Positions 34,786-44,028 are shown, numbered from the stretch's first letter. The stretch is DNA of 64,000 bases from JAFGLZ01 sp964622545 (GCA_964622545.1 CAZUQM010000001.1:324298-388297), one strand, 5' to 3'. Numbers and translations are program-made. The notes: generated by a model not told the origin, from the letters alone.

Positions 34786-37098
34786 CTACCCCCCGCCCCC
34801 CGCCGGCTGCCTCTCCCAATCCTCGCCGTACTTCCGCCGCGCGTACGCGCGATACACCGCCGACCGCTTCAACGCCTGGATCGTGCGATACGTTCGGCTC
34901 GACTTGATCTGTCGCAGCCGGACCAGCGGGTCCGGGTCGCGCAGCCAATCGTCCAACCCCTTGCCGTAGCGGAGCCGCGCCAGCCAACGACACGGCGCCA
35001 TGCCCTTGATCCGCATCGCCGTCCGCCAGAGGCGCGAGTTCTCGATGTAGTCCAGCTCGGCCTTGGCCTGTAGCCGCTGGTAGAGCTCATCGTCGACCGT
35101 CGAGGCCTGCGCGCCGGCCGCCAGGGCCGCGCTGCGCATGTGGGCGTCGAAGAACATCGCGTCCTTACGCACCAACGACGACTCCAGCATCGTGCTGAAC
35201 AGCTCGCGATGGTGCTCGATCATCTGGCGCACCATCTCGGGCCGCTTGGCCTGCGTCTCGCTCAGCATCGAACCGCCCTCGTGCTTGCGATAGCAGAACA
35301 GCGGCTCGGCCACCCGCCGGCCGTGATAGCCCACCGCCAGGAACGCCAGCCACAGGTCCCAGTCCTCGAACCCGTACACCATGTCCCGTGCGTACCCGCC
35401 GACCAGATCGAACGCCCGACGCCTCACCACGGCCGTGGCCACGCTCAGGTTCTCCACCGGCAGCCGATACGGATCGTACGGCTCGCACTCCCACGTGCCG
35501 TCCGCGGCCCCGAAGAACCTCGCATGGCAGTAGCAATAGCCCAACGTCGGATCCTCGAGCAGCGGCGCGAGAAGCTTCTCAACGAACGTCGGCTCGATTC
35601 GATCGTCCGCGTCCAGCGCCACGTAGAACGGGGCGTCCGTCGCCCGCACCCCCGCGTTTCGGGCCGCCGACAGCCCCTGGTTCTCCTGCGAGATCACACG
35701 CACCCCGTCGGCCCGCATTCGCTCGAGCACCCGCTGCGTCTCCGGATCCGTCGAGCCGTCGTCGACCACCACCATCTCGACGCGTGGGTAGGTCTGCGCT
35801 TGAACGCTCGCCACCGCCTCGGGCACGTACGCGCCGTGGTTGTAGCACGGGATCACCACAGCCACACGAGGCGACTCGCCGGCCACGATGACCTCCCTCG
35901 GACACTGCCAGGGATGGCCCGCGATGGACCTCTCGTATTGGGACTCGATGTTCGCCGCGATCGCGTCCGGCAGGTATTTGTCGATCATCCGCTGCCGGGC
36001 CGCATCGCCCATCGCGCGACGATCCTCCGGCGGCGCCTGATACAGCCGGATCATCGCATCCGCCAGCGGCTCGACCTCGGCCGACGGCACGATCACCCCG
36101 CTGGCGCCGTCCTCGATCATCTCGGCCATGCCCGAGTTCGTCGTGCCGATCACGCACCGGCCCAGCGACATGGCCTCCAGGCACGTGTTCGGGAAGTTCT
36201 CGAAGTGCGACGGGAAGACGCAGAAGCGCGCCCGAAGGTACCGCTCGATCAACTCCTCCCTCGGGATCGGACCGGGCATGACCACCCGGTCGTGGAGCCG
36301 CCCGGGCAGCTCCCGAAGCAGCACGGCCTTCATCGACGGCTCGGTCGGGCTCAGCACGGTATCGCCGCCGATCATCATCAGCGTCGCGTCCGGGCAGGCG
36401 TCGAGGAACCGCTCGGCCGCGGCGATCAGCGTCCGCACCCCCTTGCGCTCCTCGAGTCGACCGACGTACAACACTTCGTCGCCTGTCTCTCTGGCGGCGC
36501 TGCGATCGACGTCGAGGAAGGTCGGGTCGGCCGGATACGGCGACAGCTCGATCTCGGGGACCCCCGGCACGGCCCGGCGGATCTCGCGGGCCAGCGCCTC
36601 GGAGGGCGAGACCACGCGGTCGGCCATCTGCACGCCCTGGTTCTCGTAGGCCTCGAACACCTGATGCCGCGGACGGCTGGCGTTGTATCGATTCAGGACG
36701 ACCACCGGCGTGTGCAGCCGGATGATCGACACCGGCCGCTCCTCCGGCGCCGTGCTGGCCAGCCACGTGATGCCCTCGCCGCGGTAGTCGCCGAACTCGA
36801 TCAGGTCGACCTCGCCCGCATCGGACATCTTGCGGAGCAAAGCCGCCACCGCGTCGGCCCGCGCCTGCCAGTGACGGAGCGTCGCCATCGGCTCGGGACC
36901 GTGCGACGTCGGCAGCGGCAGACGGATGATGTGCACACCCTCGGCGATCTCGCGCTCGGGATACGGCGCCTCGGTGTACGTGATCACCGTCACGTCATGA
37001 CCACGGCGTGCCAACACCCGCGCGATCGCATGCACGAACGTGCCGATGCCCCCGCCGAACCGGGGCGGGTATTCCCAAGAGACGTACACGATCCGCAT
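34786..37098 (-). CDS. Bifunctional glycosyltransferase: GT4 fused to GT2
   Basis: A 770-residue protein with two complete catalytic modules. Residues 1-385 are GT4 (MRIVYVSWEYPPRFGGGIGTF, VLYVGRLEERKGVRTLI, and an E-x7-E segment in FENFPNTCLEAMSLGRCVIG). Residues about 405-620 are GT2 (VAVVIPCYNHG, VVDDGSTD, ALDADDRIEP, YGFEDWDLW). A basic, helical tail of 150 residues follows. Such fusions add two successive sugars in polysaccharide assembly. The start at 37098 has family homology from the first residue; the upstream open frame is not conserved-looking. Divergent from the GT4 gene at 37248. Confidence 0.87.
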   Translation of the reverse strand: MRIVYVSWEYPPRFGGGIGTFVHAIARVLARRGHDVTVITYTEAPYPEREIAEGVHIIRLPLPTSHGPEPMATLRHWQARADAVAALLRKMSDAGEVDLIEFGDYRGEGITWLASTAPEERPVSIIRLHTPVVVLNRYNASRPRHQVFEAYENQGVQMADRVVSPSEALAREIRRAVPGVPEIELSPYPADPTFLDVDRSAARETGDEVLYVGRLEERKGVRTLIAAAERFLDACPDATLMMIGGDTVLSPTEPSMKAVLLRELPGRLHDRVVMPGPIPREELIERYLRARFCVFPSHFENFPNTCLEAMSLGRCVIGTTNSGMAEMIEDGASGVIVPSAEVEPLADAMIRLYQAPPEDRRAMGDAARQRMIDKYLPDAIAANIESQYERSIAGHPWQCPREVIVAGESPRVAVVIPCYNHGAYVPEAVASVQAQTYPRVEMVVVDDGSTDPETQRVLERMRADGVRVISQENQGLSAARNAGVRATDAPFYVALDADDRIEPTFVEKLLAPLLEDPTLGYCYCHARFFGAADGTWECEPYDPYRLPVENLSVATAVVRRRAFDLVGGYARDMVYGFEDWDLWLAFLAVGYHGRRVAEPLFCYRKHEGGSMLSETQAKRPEMVRQMIEHHRELFSTMLESSLVRKDAMFFDAHMRSAALAAGAQASTVDDELYQRLQAKAELDYIENSRLWRTAMRIKGMAPCRWLARLRYGKGLDDWLRDPDPLVRLRQIKSSRTYRTIQALKRSAVYRAYARRKYGEDWERQPAGGGG

Positions 37099-37247
37099 CA
37101 GACCGCTCCACTTGCCCGGAGCCGCGCCGGCCGCGCTGTCCGGCGGACGCCACCGGCAAACGCGACAGCATAGCACCCGACACCGGCGGTGTCACTTCGA
37201 CCCGACCCGACGTTGACGCCTGAGGCACCCACCGATAGCGTGCCCAC

Positions 37248-38417
37248 ATGACGTCGCGCCCGCACAAGATCGTCGTCAACGACCGCATGCTCCGCGCGGC
37301 CAAGACCGGCGTCGGCCATTACACCGCCCAGCTCCTGGCCTGGCTGCCGCGCGTCGCGCCGGATCTCGACCCGGTGCCGTTTCACGCCCGCCATATCGCG
37401 CGACGACAGGCGGGCATCGCCACCGACCGGACCGCCCCGGGGGAACCTGCCCGCACCCGATCGTCGCGCCTGCCGTGGACGCTCCGACACCTGCTCCACG
37501 TCGGGTACGGCCTGGCCTTTCGCGCCATCGCCCGCCGCCACGGCTATCAGCTCTACCACGAGCCGAACCACGTGCCCATCCCGTGCCGTTTGCCGACGGT
37601 CACCACCATTCACGACCTGTCCGTCATCGACCACCCCGAGTGGCACCCGGCAGACCGTCGCGCGTGGTATGCCACGTATTTCGAGCGAGGCCTCCGCCAG
37701 AGCGCGCGCCTCATCACCGTCAGCCGGTTCACCCGCGATGCCTGCGTCGGCAGGCTGAATGTCCCCGCCGACCGGATCGACGTCATCCCCCTGGCCCCCC
37801 GCGAGGTCTTCACCGCCGGCCCGGCACCCGACGAGGTTCGCGAGGACCTGCGTCGCTCGCTGCATCTGCCAGACCGCTTCCTGCTCTTCGTCGGCACCAT
37901 CGAGCCCCGCAAGAACCTGCTCACGCTGCTCGAGGCCTACGCCCGGCTCGACGCCAAGACCCGCTCGCATCACCCGCTCGTCATCGTCGGCATGCAGGGC
38001 TGGGGCGACGAGGCCCTCGAGACGCAAGCGCGGCAGCTCGGCATCGAACACACGGTGCACCTCGCCGGCTACCTCACCGACGATCGCCTGGCGCCGCTGT
38101 ACCAGATGGCCCACGCGCTGGTCTTTCCCAGCCTCTACGAAGGCTTCGGCCTGCCGCCGCTCGAGGCCATGGCCTGCGGGTGTCCCGTCGTTGCCTCCAC
38201 CGCCGCATCCCTGCCGGAGGTCGTCGGCGACGCGGCCTTGACGGGCGAACCGACAGACCCGGCCCAACTCGCCGAGGCCATCGGACGGCTCATCGACGAC
38301 CAGGACCTGCGAGCCGACCTGATCGCCAAAGGCCGGCGCCGCGCCGCCGAGTTCTCCTGGCAGCGCACGGCCGAAGCACATGCCGACGTCTACCGCCGGG
38401 TGCTCGGACAAACGTGA
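37248..38417 (+). CDS. Glycosyltransferase family 4
   Basis: A 389-residue GT-B enzyme. Landmarks are KIVVNDRMLRAAKTGVGHYT (acceptor lobe), a HDLSVIDHPEWHP loop near 125, FVGTIEPRKNLLTLLEAY (about 213) and SLYEGFGLPPLEAMACGCPVV (about 294, with the two family glutamates). It is most like mannosyl- or rhamnosyl-type transferases of capsule and O-antigen loci. It is divergent from the GT4-GT2 fusion with a 149-base shared upstream region, closing the 23.5-38.4 kb glycan region on the right. Confidence 0.88.
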   Translation: MTSRPHKIVVNDRMLRAAKTGVGHYTAQLLAWLPRVAPDLDPVPFHARHIARRQAGIATDRTAPGEPARTRSSRLPWTLRHLLHVGYGLAFRAIARRHGYQLYHEPNHVPIPCRLPTVTTIHDLSVIDHPEWHPADRRAWYATYFERGLRQSARLITVSRFTRDACVGRLNVPADRIDVIPLAPREVFTAGPAPDEVREDLRRSLHLPDRFLLFVGTIEPRKNLLTLLEAYARLDAKTRSHHPLVIVGMQGWGDEALETQARQLGIEHTVHLAGYLTDDRLAPLYQMAHALVFPSLYEGFGLPPLEAMACGCPVVASTAASLPEVVGDAALTGEPTDPAQLAEAIGRLIDDQDLRADLIAKGRRRAAEFSWQRTAEAHADVYRRVLGQT

Positions 38418-38528
38418 CGTCATGATGAGGTGACCGGTTGTCCTGGGGGCGTGTTTCTCGAGGAGAAACGAACACGGCCCCACACGACTCGACCCGCCAA
38501 GCATCGAGCCGGGGGGAGCATCGCTGCC

Positions 38529-38801
38529 TCACTGAAGGTCGGGGGGCTCGGGCTGCGGGCCGAGCTGGTTCCAGCCGCCCGGCAGATTCAACCCGCCAAG
38601 GACCCGTGCCCAGACACCCGGCGGCTCGGGCTGTGGGTTGATGGCGTTGTACCCCACGTCCGCCTTGGCCGAACCGAGCAACTTGGGCCCGCTGTCCAGG
38701 ATGTCGATGCCGTCGCACGGGCCGGTCTTGACCGGCAGGGCCAGCAACAGCGGCGTGAAGATCACTACGGCCATCACTCGACGAAGAGGTCTTCGGAACA
38801 T
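38529..38801 (-). CDS. Small exported protein with paired PQPEPP motifs
   Basis: A 90-residue protein. The signal peptide (MFRRPLRRVMAVVIFTPLLLAL) is followed by a short mature part with two copies of PQPEPP, at 56-61 (AINPQPEPPG) and 82-87 (QLGPQPEPPD), separated by a Gly/Leu-rich stretch. The start was set to 38801 because AAAGGAGG lies nine bases upstream; the longer open frame has no such site. No enzymatic domain. The NPQP[ED]PPG motif recurs in short secreted bacterial proteins of unknown role. Convergent with the GT4 gene. Confidence 0.68.
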   Translation of the reverse strand: MFRRPLRRVMAVVIFTPLLLALPVKTGPCDGIDILDSGPKLLGSAKADVGYNAINPQPEPPGVWARVLGGLNLPGGWNQLGPQPEPPDLQ

Positions 38802-39144
38802 GCGTCGTGTCCTCCTTTCAACCAGGTTGTCCTTTGCGGTCGACGTCCTGCGACCGGTCAGACACTTAGCAAGGAGCGTGCCACTCTGCTCGCACCGAGA
38901 CCATCCCGCCGTCAGCACCGCGCAAGCCGCGTTCGTGCCCGCTCACACACCACAAGCCCGCGGACTATCGCCCAACGTGGGTAGGCCTTCTGAACGCTCA
39001 GGCCGCAATCTGCGTGTCCGCGGGGCCACTGGAACGGTTTTCCGACGGCCCCGCCTCGGACACAAGGAATCGATCTCCTAGGCATCCAACAGACCAGGTC
39101 TGCCTCAAGCGCCGCCGGAGAGCCGAAGGCAAGGAGTTCGCACG
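38802..39144. other. Divergent intergenic region
   Basis: Lies between the PQPEPP gene (minus) and a lipoprotein gene (plus). Good ribosome binding sites are at both ends. No repeat or confident promoter was recognised. Confidence 0.4.
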
Positions 39145-40134
39145 ATGTGCCAGCCCACCAACGACCTCCGTCGATCCCGCGTCCGATTCAAACGCGTATT
39201 CGCCCTGATGGGCCTCGTCCTCATGACCGGCTGCGCGCCGGCGGTCAATCCGGGGACCCCATCGACGGCCCTGCTCTTCGTGATCAACGGCCGTCAGGCC
39301 AGCATCCTGGTCTTCTCGAACTTGAGCACCATCGACGGTAACGTCGCCCCCGCGGCCGTCATCGAGGGCGCGGCGACCGACCTCGACAGGCCCGGCGACA
39401 TGACGGTCGACAGCAATGAGGCCCTGATCGTGACCGATACGTTCGACGCCTCGATCAACATCTATGAGAATGCGCGGACCCTCAACGGCAACGTCCCGCC
39501 GAGCCGAAAGGTCGTCGGAGCCGCCACACAGCTCGTTGCCCCCGGCGGTGTCGCCTACGACCCCGTTGCGGACGAGCTCTATGTGGCCGATATCGACATC
39601 CCGGCGATCCTTGTCTTCGCGGCCGTGTCCACCGCCGCCTTCGACGGCGACGTGGCGCCGGCGCGGAAGATCAGCGAGCCGAATACCATCACGGCCAACA
39701 TGGGCGGACTGGCCCTGACCCAAGACGGCGATCTGATCGTCGGCGACCAGGGGTTCGCATTCCACGCCCTTCAGAACGTGGCCAGCCTCGACGGGCCGAT
39801 CGACTCCGCCGACGTGTTCACATTCCCCCGCTTCGGCAGCATATTCGACGTCTTCGTCGACCAAGGCGACCGGCTCTACGCCACCGGTAACTTCATCCAG
39901 GTCTGGCTCAATGCGTCGAATCCGTTCCTGCCGGCCAGCCTGTCCGTCAAGTCCGATGCGACCGGGATCGTCGTCGATGCCAGCGGGACGGCCTATGCCA
40001 CCAACCCATTCAACGACGCGATCGAGATCTGGCAGACCATGGCCGCGCGGGACCCTGCCCAGCCCGTCGACCGCCTGATCGAAGGACCCGCCACACTGCT
40101 TAACGGGCCGAGTGGCGTCGCCCTGCTGCCGTGA
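39145..40134 (+). CDS. NHL-type beta-propeller lipoprotein
   Basis: A 329-residue protein: lipobox MTGC (Cys30), then about six blade-like repeats with the pattern of NHL/SMP-30 propellers (LVAPGGVAYDPVADELYVAD, GDMTVDSNEALIVTD, GIVVDASGTAYATNPFNDAI). It probably is a cell-surface binding protein; the ligand is unknown. AAGGAG lies eight bases before the ATG. It ends about 230 bases before the left att site of the integrated element, so it is the last host gene on that side. Confidence 0.75.
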   Translation: MCQPTNDLRRSRVRFKRVFALMGLVLMTGCAPAVNPGTPSTALLFVINGRQASILVFSNLSTIDGNVAPAAVIEGAATDLDRPGDMTVDSNEALIVTDTFDASINIYENARTLNGNVPPSRKVVGAATQLVAPGGVAYDPVADELYVADIDIPAILVFAAVSTAAFDGDVAPARKISEPNTITANMGGLALTQDGDLIVGDQGFAFHALQNVASLDGPIDSADVFTFPRFGSIFDVFVDQGDRLYATGNFIQVWLNASNPFLPASLSVKSDATGIVVDASGTAYATNPFNDAIEIWQTMAARDPAQPVDRLIEGPATLLNGPSGVALLP

Positions 40135-40360
40135 CGGGGCTTCCGGCTTGGTTCGGGCTGGCGCGCAGCGGGGGTGGCTCCCGGGGGGTTGAGCCCAGGG
40201 GGGCACCTTGCGCAGTCGACAGGATCAGTGGAACGGGAGATCAGGAGACCGCAGGCGAGCCGAAGCCCAGTCCGGCCCGGAGGATCATCCGTCGACCGGG
40301 ACCCTCTTGCTTGTCCTGCTGGCCTGCTGGCCTGCTCGGTCTTCGAACAAGGCTCGACAA

Positions 40361-40424
40361 CGGAGAGGGTGGGATTCGAACCCACGGAACAGGAAAACCT
40401 GCTCAACGGTTTTCAAGACCGCCG
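40361..40424 (+). other. Left attachment repeat (displaced 3' part of tRNA-Ser)
   Basis: 64 bases identical to 49275-49338. The sequence equals the 3' two-thirds of the tRNA-Ser gene (discriminator base, acceptor 3' strand, T arm, variable arm, and anticodon arm) on the minus strand. The match stops within the 5' side of the anticodon stem, so this copy cannot make a tRNA. It is the expected footprint of site-specific integration into a tRNA gene. Confidence 0.93.
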
Positions 40425-40619
40425 GAGGGTTCCGGAAGCAACGACACGCCAACGCCTTGCGATTCCGCCGAGACGGATTACAGCAGTACATACAGCAGTA
40501 GGACTGCAAACGACCCCCACCTTGGCGAACTCATCGAGGCCTGGCCGGACCTGCCGGAGGCGGTGAAGGCGGGCATCGTGGCGATGCTCCGGGCGGCTCG
40601 TGAGGGTAACCGTAGGTGA
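40425..40619 (+). pseudogene. Stranded C-terminal coding segment of the recombinase
   Basis: An open frame passes in the same phase through both att copies. If the element excises, the recombinase gene (47848 to the core) joins to this segment and ends at 40619, giving a 561-residue product. The segment ends with LGELIEAWPDLPEAVKAGIV and a short tail, a coherent amphipathic helix unlike noise. It has no start of its own here, so in the integrated state it is not expressed as part of the enzyme. Confidence 0.7.
40479..40500 (+). repeat. Paired decamer, candidate recombinase arm site (left)
   Basis: TACAGCAGTA occurs twice, at 40479 and 40491, with a 12-base period. The same pair with the same period and orientation occurs at 49111-49132. 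In the excised circle they would sit on the two sides of the core, 55 and 143 bases away. They also encode YSSTYSS in the recombinase frame, so a coding repeat is an alternative. Confidence 0.55.
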
Positions 40620-41094
40620 ATCGCGTCCGAGACGGACCGGACGGTCCTTGCGGATAGGCCCAAGGGGAGGCATCCGCGACGGCGGGTGATAGGTGGGAAG
40701 ACAGAGATCGAAAGGCATCGCGCAAGGCGGGGCAAGCGGCGCGGGACCGTCAGTAGGTCCGCGAAGGGTGTGACGACACGCCGATAGCGGTAAGGGGGTT
40801 GTATTCGTTTGGGCCTTGGCCGGAAAGGGGGCTCAGAGGGCAACGGGGGATGCGATACGGCCTGGCCGACGGGCGCGCGTGACGACGGCGGGCATCATCG
40901 ACTCGATCCTCCCAGCACATCGAGGCCGACCCCCGATCGGACCCACGGACCCCAAAGCGGCGGGGGTTGTCCGCTCAAAGTTCAGACTTTCTCAGATATG
41001 CAAGCGACAATAAGGGCCCGGGAACGCCTGGCATCTTAGCTCAGGCGGTGGTTGAAATGATCGCGAGCCGCGCCAGGGCGCAGGGTGATTCGCA
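40620..41094. other. Gene-free stretch inside the element
   Basis: Lies between the stranded recombinase segment and the end of the beta-helix gene. A 76-codon open frame at 40809-41039 has no recognisable features and no good ribosome binding site. No repeats were found. Confidence 0.4.
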
Positions 41095-42909
41095 TCATGC
41101 CATCCATCGCCAGCGCCGCGTACAGGCGCAGATGCCGACCACACCGAGCGCCATGGGAAGCATCAGCCCCGCCCCGCTGCCACACTCGAAGACAGCCGTC
41201 ACCTTACGATCCGCATCCATCACGATGGTGATGGGGTTGTTCGAGTCCGTAACGATGTAGTTGCTGTCATCTGGATGGTTGGGGTCGTAGACCTTCCAGT
41301 AATCGAACGACTTACCTGACGAGGAGAAGGCGTTGAGCGTGATGACTGTTCCGGACTCGTAGGCGTACCCAGGTGCGTACGGGTCGGCATCGAAGACGCC
41401 CCCGCCATCGTTGACGATCCCGACGGTCAGCCTGCAAAGGGCGTACTCGTCCGAGCCCATATCCGTTCGAAGGCTGACAACCCTCGGGTCACCATCGATG
41501 TCGGTCTGGCCAGTGTAATCACCGTTGGGATCACCACGGTTGATGCAAGGGGAGTCCTGGTTCAGGTGATAATCGTTATCTTCCCATGTGTTCGGATCGT
41601 CATCGGGGCCGTCGGCATCAACGAACAGCGGGTCGGCATCGATGTTGCCAGTGCCAACCCAACCGCCAGTGATGTTGCAGTAGTTGACCACGGCCGTACC
41701 AGCCACTTGGAGTTGCGCCGCCACGTTGTCGCGAACGATACAATTGGTCAGTTGGGCAGTTGTCGATGACTCTATGTAGATCGCGCTTCCCGACGCCGTA
41801 TTTCCGACGATCGTGCAATTCGTCAGATAAGCCGAACCCCTGAGCTGATTGTACGCTCCTCCGTTCGCGCCCGCATGATTGCCCGCAATGAGGCAGTTGT
41901 CCATGACCACGATGCAATCATCCGACCTGATGGCGCCGCCCAAGCCTTCGGAGTAACTCCCGCAAATCGTCATGTTCCGAAATACAGGAGCGCTATCTTT
42001 CATGCACTTGAGCGCGCCGCCGCGGTGTGTGCAGTAATTGCCTGCAAGAACGCAGTCCGAAAAGGTTGGCGATGCGTTGCTATCGATGTATGCGGCGCCG
42101 CCGCCGTCCGCCCAGTTATCTCGAAACTCGCAATTGGATACTGAAGGACCGTTGCTGTTCTTGCAGTAGATTGCCCCTCCGCTTGCCTCCGGAGCCGCGT
42201 TGCATTCGAACAAGCACCGAGCGATCAGAGGACCTCCCCGGTTAATGCGTACCGCACCTCCCGCCACGGTGGCCACGTTATTATGGAACACACAATCGAT
42301 GAGCGATGGGCTTCCCATGAACGATTGAAGACCTCCCCCGTAGGCTCCCAGATTCCCCTCGAACGTGCATGCCTCAACCGTAGGACTGCTGTGATCACAG
42401 CTAACCCCCCCGCCGAATGATGCACACTGGTTATCAATGAAGCGGCAGCGAATGAGCGTGGGTGAGGCGCCAGGCGCCGATGCACCCGTGCAGAACACTG
42501 CTCCTGCCCAGCCCAGCCGATCCTCCCCAACCGCATGTCCGCCTGTCACAGTGACGCCATCCAGGATTGAGGCAGGTCCCTCATCCGTTTGGAAGATGAA
42601 ACCTCGATGCGGCTCGGTCGGTGTGCCCTGGCAATTGATCACCGTCGCCGCGACCACGTTCGGGTCGTTCGGATCGGTGCTGCGGACGGTGATGGCCTTG
42701 CCGCCGTAGTCGAGGTCGCGGTTGCCGTCGCCCGTGTACGTACCGGGGGCGATGACGACCTCATCACCCGCGACGGCCGCGTCGATGGCGGCCTGGATCG
42801 TGGGATAGCTGGCCGGAACGTGCAGCTCGGTTGCGGCTGCTTGGGCCTGACAGAAGACGAGAACGCCCAGCCCGAGCGCGGCCGTAGCGCGGATCGACAA
42901 CGATGACAT
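41095..42909 (-). CDS. Exported parallel beta-helix protein with C-terminal anchor (element cargo)
   Basis: A 604-residue protein. Signal peptide (ATAALGLGVLVFCQAQAAA), then LHVPASYPTIQAAIDAAVAGDEVVIAPGTY, the classic entry to a pectin-lyase-like right-handed helix. Repeats follow with recurring SxPxxxxCxFxxN and GGGA turns up to about 430. A Bacterial-repeat-like module comes next (near 475-560, DSNNPITIVMDADRKVTAVF). The tail CGSGAGLMLP, hydrophobic helix and RRWRW end looks like a sorting signal shared with the protein at 51623. Probably a surface carbohydrate-binding or -cleaving protein. It is transcribed against the element's operon. Confidence 0.82.
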   Translation of the reverse strand: MSSLSIRATAALGLGVLVFCQAQAAATELHVPASYPTIQAAIDAAVAGDEVVIAPGTYTGDGNRDLDYGGKAITVRSTDPNDPNVVAATVINCQGTPTEPHRGFIFQTDEGPASILDGVTVTGGHAVGEDRLGWAGAVFCTGASAPGASPTLIRCRFIDNQCASFGGGVSCDHSSPTVEACTFEGNLGAYGGGLQSFMGSPSLIDCVFHNNVATVAGGAVRINRGGPLIARCLFECNAAPEASGGAIYCKNSNGPSVSNCEFRDNWADGGGAAYIDSNASPTFSDCVLAGNYCTHRGGALKCMKDSAPVFRNMTICGSYSEGLGGAIRSDDCIVVMDNCLIAGNHAGANGGAYNQLRGSAYLTNCTIVGNTASGSAIYIESSTTAQLTNCIVRDNVAAQLQVAGTAVVNYCNITGGWVGTGNIDADPLFVDADGPDDDPNTWEDNDYHLNQDSPCINRGDPNGDYTGQTDIDGDPRVVSLRTDMGSDEYALCRLTVGIVNDGGGVFDADPYAPGYAYESGTVITLNAFSSSGKSFDYWKVYDPNHPDDSNYIVTDSNNPITIVMDADRKVTAVFECGSGAGLMLPMALGVVGICACTRRWRWMA

Positions 42910-43106
42910 GGAAACCTCCCTCCCCCCGACGATTCACGCCCGCATGGTGCGCGACGTGACGCGACGCCCACCGCAAAGGCGAGCATATCCAACGTAACCG
43001 GCGGACGGGGGCTTTTCAACCTGAAAGACTCGATTTCTGGTGAATTGGTGGCGCGATGCGACGGACAGATCGACGCGCACGGCAGCGAAAGCTCGCATGC
43101 TAACGG

Positions 43107-43135
43107 TTCGGTGTGGGCGGCTTTTAGGATAGAAT
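43107..43135 (+). promoter_or_regulatory. Possible promoter of the element's operon
   Basis: TAGAAT (43130-43135) is a good -10; the -35 at 17 bases (TTCGGT) is weak. A transcript from here would include the 43191-43238 hairpin in its leader. Confidence 0.4.
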
Positions 43136-43190
43136 GGAGTTCGATCGGGTGGCGGCGACGGTCGCTGACGGCCGGGCCCGGCGTGCGATG

Positions 43191-43238
43191 CTACCCCTTT
43201 GCATGCCCCGCTCGGCCGGCCCGAGCGCCAAGGGGTAG
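43191..43238 (+). promoter_or_regulatory. Leader hairpin that buries the ribosome binding site
   Basis: Nine-base arms CTACCCCTT (43191-43199) and AAGGGGTAG (43230-43238) enclose an inner stem GCTCGG/CCGAGC (43210-43215 with 43221-43226). The right arm contains AGGGG, the only Shine-Dalgarno-like site for the ATG at 43242. When folded, translation of the first element gene should be blocked. Confidence 0.55.
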
Positions 43239-43241
43239 ATC

Positions 43242-44021
43242 ATGCCTACGTCCGCTGATGAGCAACCAACGCACTGTCCGGACTTGTCGAAGCAGATTGG
43301 GGTTCTTGAGGGGCTTAGCGATAGTCAGGAGAAGGTACTTCGCGCACTGTTCGCCCATGAAATCGAGGATGTCAGACCGAATCTACAGCACGAGGGGCCC
43401 TTGCCTTCGATCTGGATTCCGCTGTTGGCGTCGGTCAGCCATCGTGAAGCAGAGAGCGCCCTCAGAGTGCTGACAGACTTGGGCATTGTCCATAGGCCGA
43501 TCAGCACAATGAGGGGCCTGGAATCGGGTCTTTGCCGGTTGGGGGAATACGGGCTCCCCGACGGGAGGCGTGTTCTCTTGGCCCAGCACGACGAAACGGA
43601 CGGGTCTTCAACCCCCATCCCGGCGTTCTCAACCCTTGTCGTGAGGGAAGAACGACTCGGGCAGGGGTACGAAGGGCCGGAGCTTCTGAGATGCGATCGG
43701 CTGTCCGTGGCGTTCTATGCGATTCACCGGGATTGGGCGAGCGCGACGAACGCGTGGTACTACGGCGTGGAGCGGGGAGAGGCGAGCGATAGCGAGGATG
43801 TGGGCGGGGCGGATAACTACATCACCCTTGACCAGGCGGCGGCAGTGGTCGGCCGGAGTAAGCGCACCCTCGAACGATATCTTGAGAACATGCCAACGCC
43901 CGATGTCGAGGGCGGCGGCGGCAAGCCCCATGAGTGGAAATGGTCAACGTTGCGCCCATGGCTCATGGAGAACTTTGATCGAGACCTTCCCGAGCGTTTC
44001 CCAGCGTCGAGAACCATCTGA
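43242..44021 (+). CDS. Element protein with C-terminal HTH, unknown function
   Basis: A 259-residue protein. The N-terminal half looks like a winged-helix or marker region (VLRALFAHEIEDV, AESALRVLTDLGIV). The C-terminal 65 residues (YITLDQAAAVVGRSKRTLERYLENM, then PHEWKWSTLRPWL) match the AlpA/excisionase-type helix-turn-helix that reads a short DNA site. It is first in the element's plus-strand operon, behind a hairpin that hides its ribosome binding site, so it may be the lysogeny/excision regulator. No closer family was recognised. Confidence 0.65.
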   Translation: MPTSADEQPTHCPDLSKQIGVLEGLSDSQEKVLRALFAHEIEDVRPNLQHEGPLPSIWIPLLASVSHREAESALRVLTDLGIVHRPISTMRGLESGLCRLGEYGLPDGRRVLLAQHDETDGSSTPIPAFSTLVVREERLGQGYEGPELLRCDRLSVAFYAIHRDWASATNAWYYGVERGEASDSEDVGGADNYITLDQAAAVVGRSKRTLERYLENMPTPDVEGGGGKPHEWKWSTLRPWLMENFDRDLPERFPASRTI

Positions 44022-44028
44022 GCGCCTA

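Larger units (their letters stand above)
42910..43241. other. Divergent control region of the element
   Basis: Contains a possible promoter (43107-43135) and a strong hairpin (43191-43238) just before the 43242 start. Otherwise no gene is supported. Confidence 0.55.

Noticed and set aside
40362..40424. A second tRNA-Ser gene
   Set aside because: Only the 3' part is present; the 5' acceptor strand and D arm are missing, so it is an att repeat, not a functional tRNA.
40809..41039. Small frame inside the element
   Set aside because: No ribosome binding site, no domain and low-information composition.
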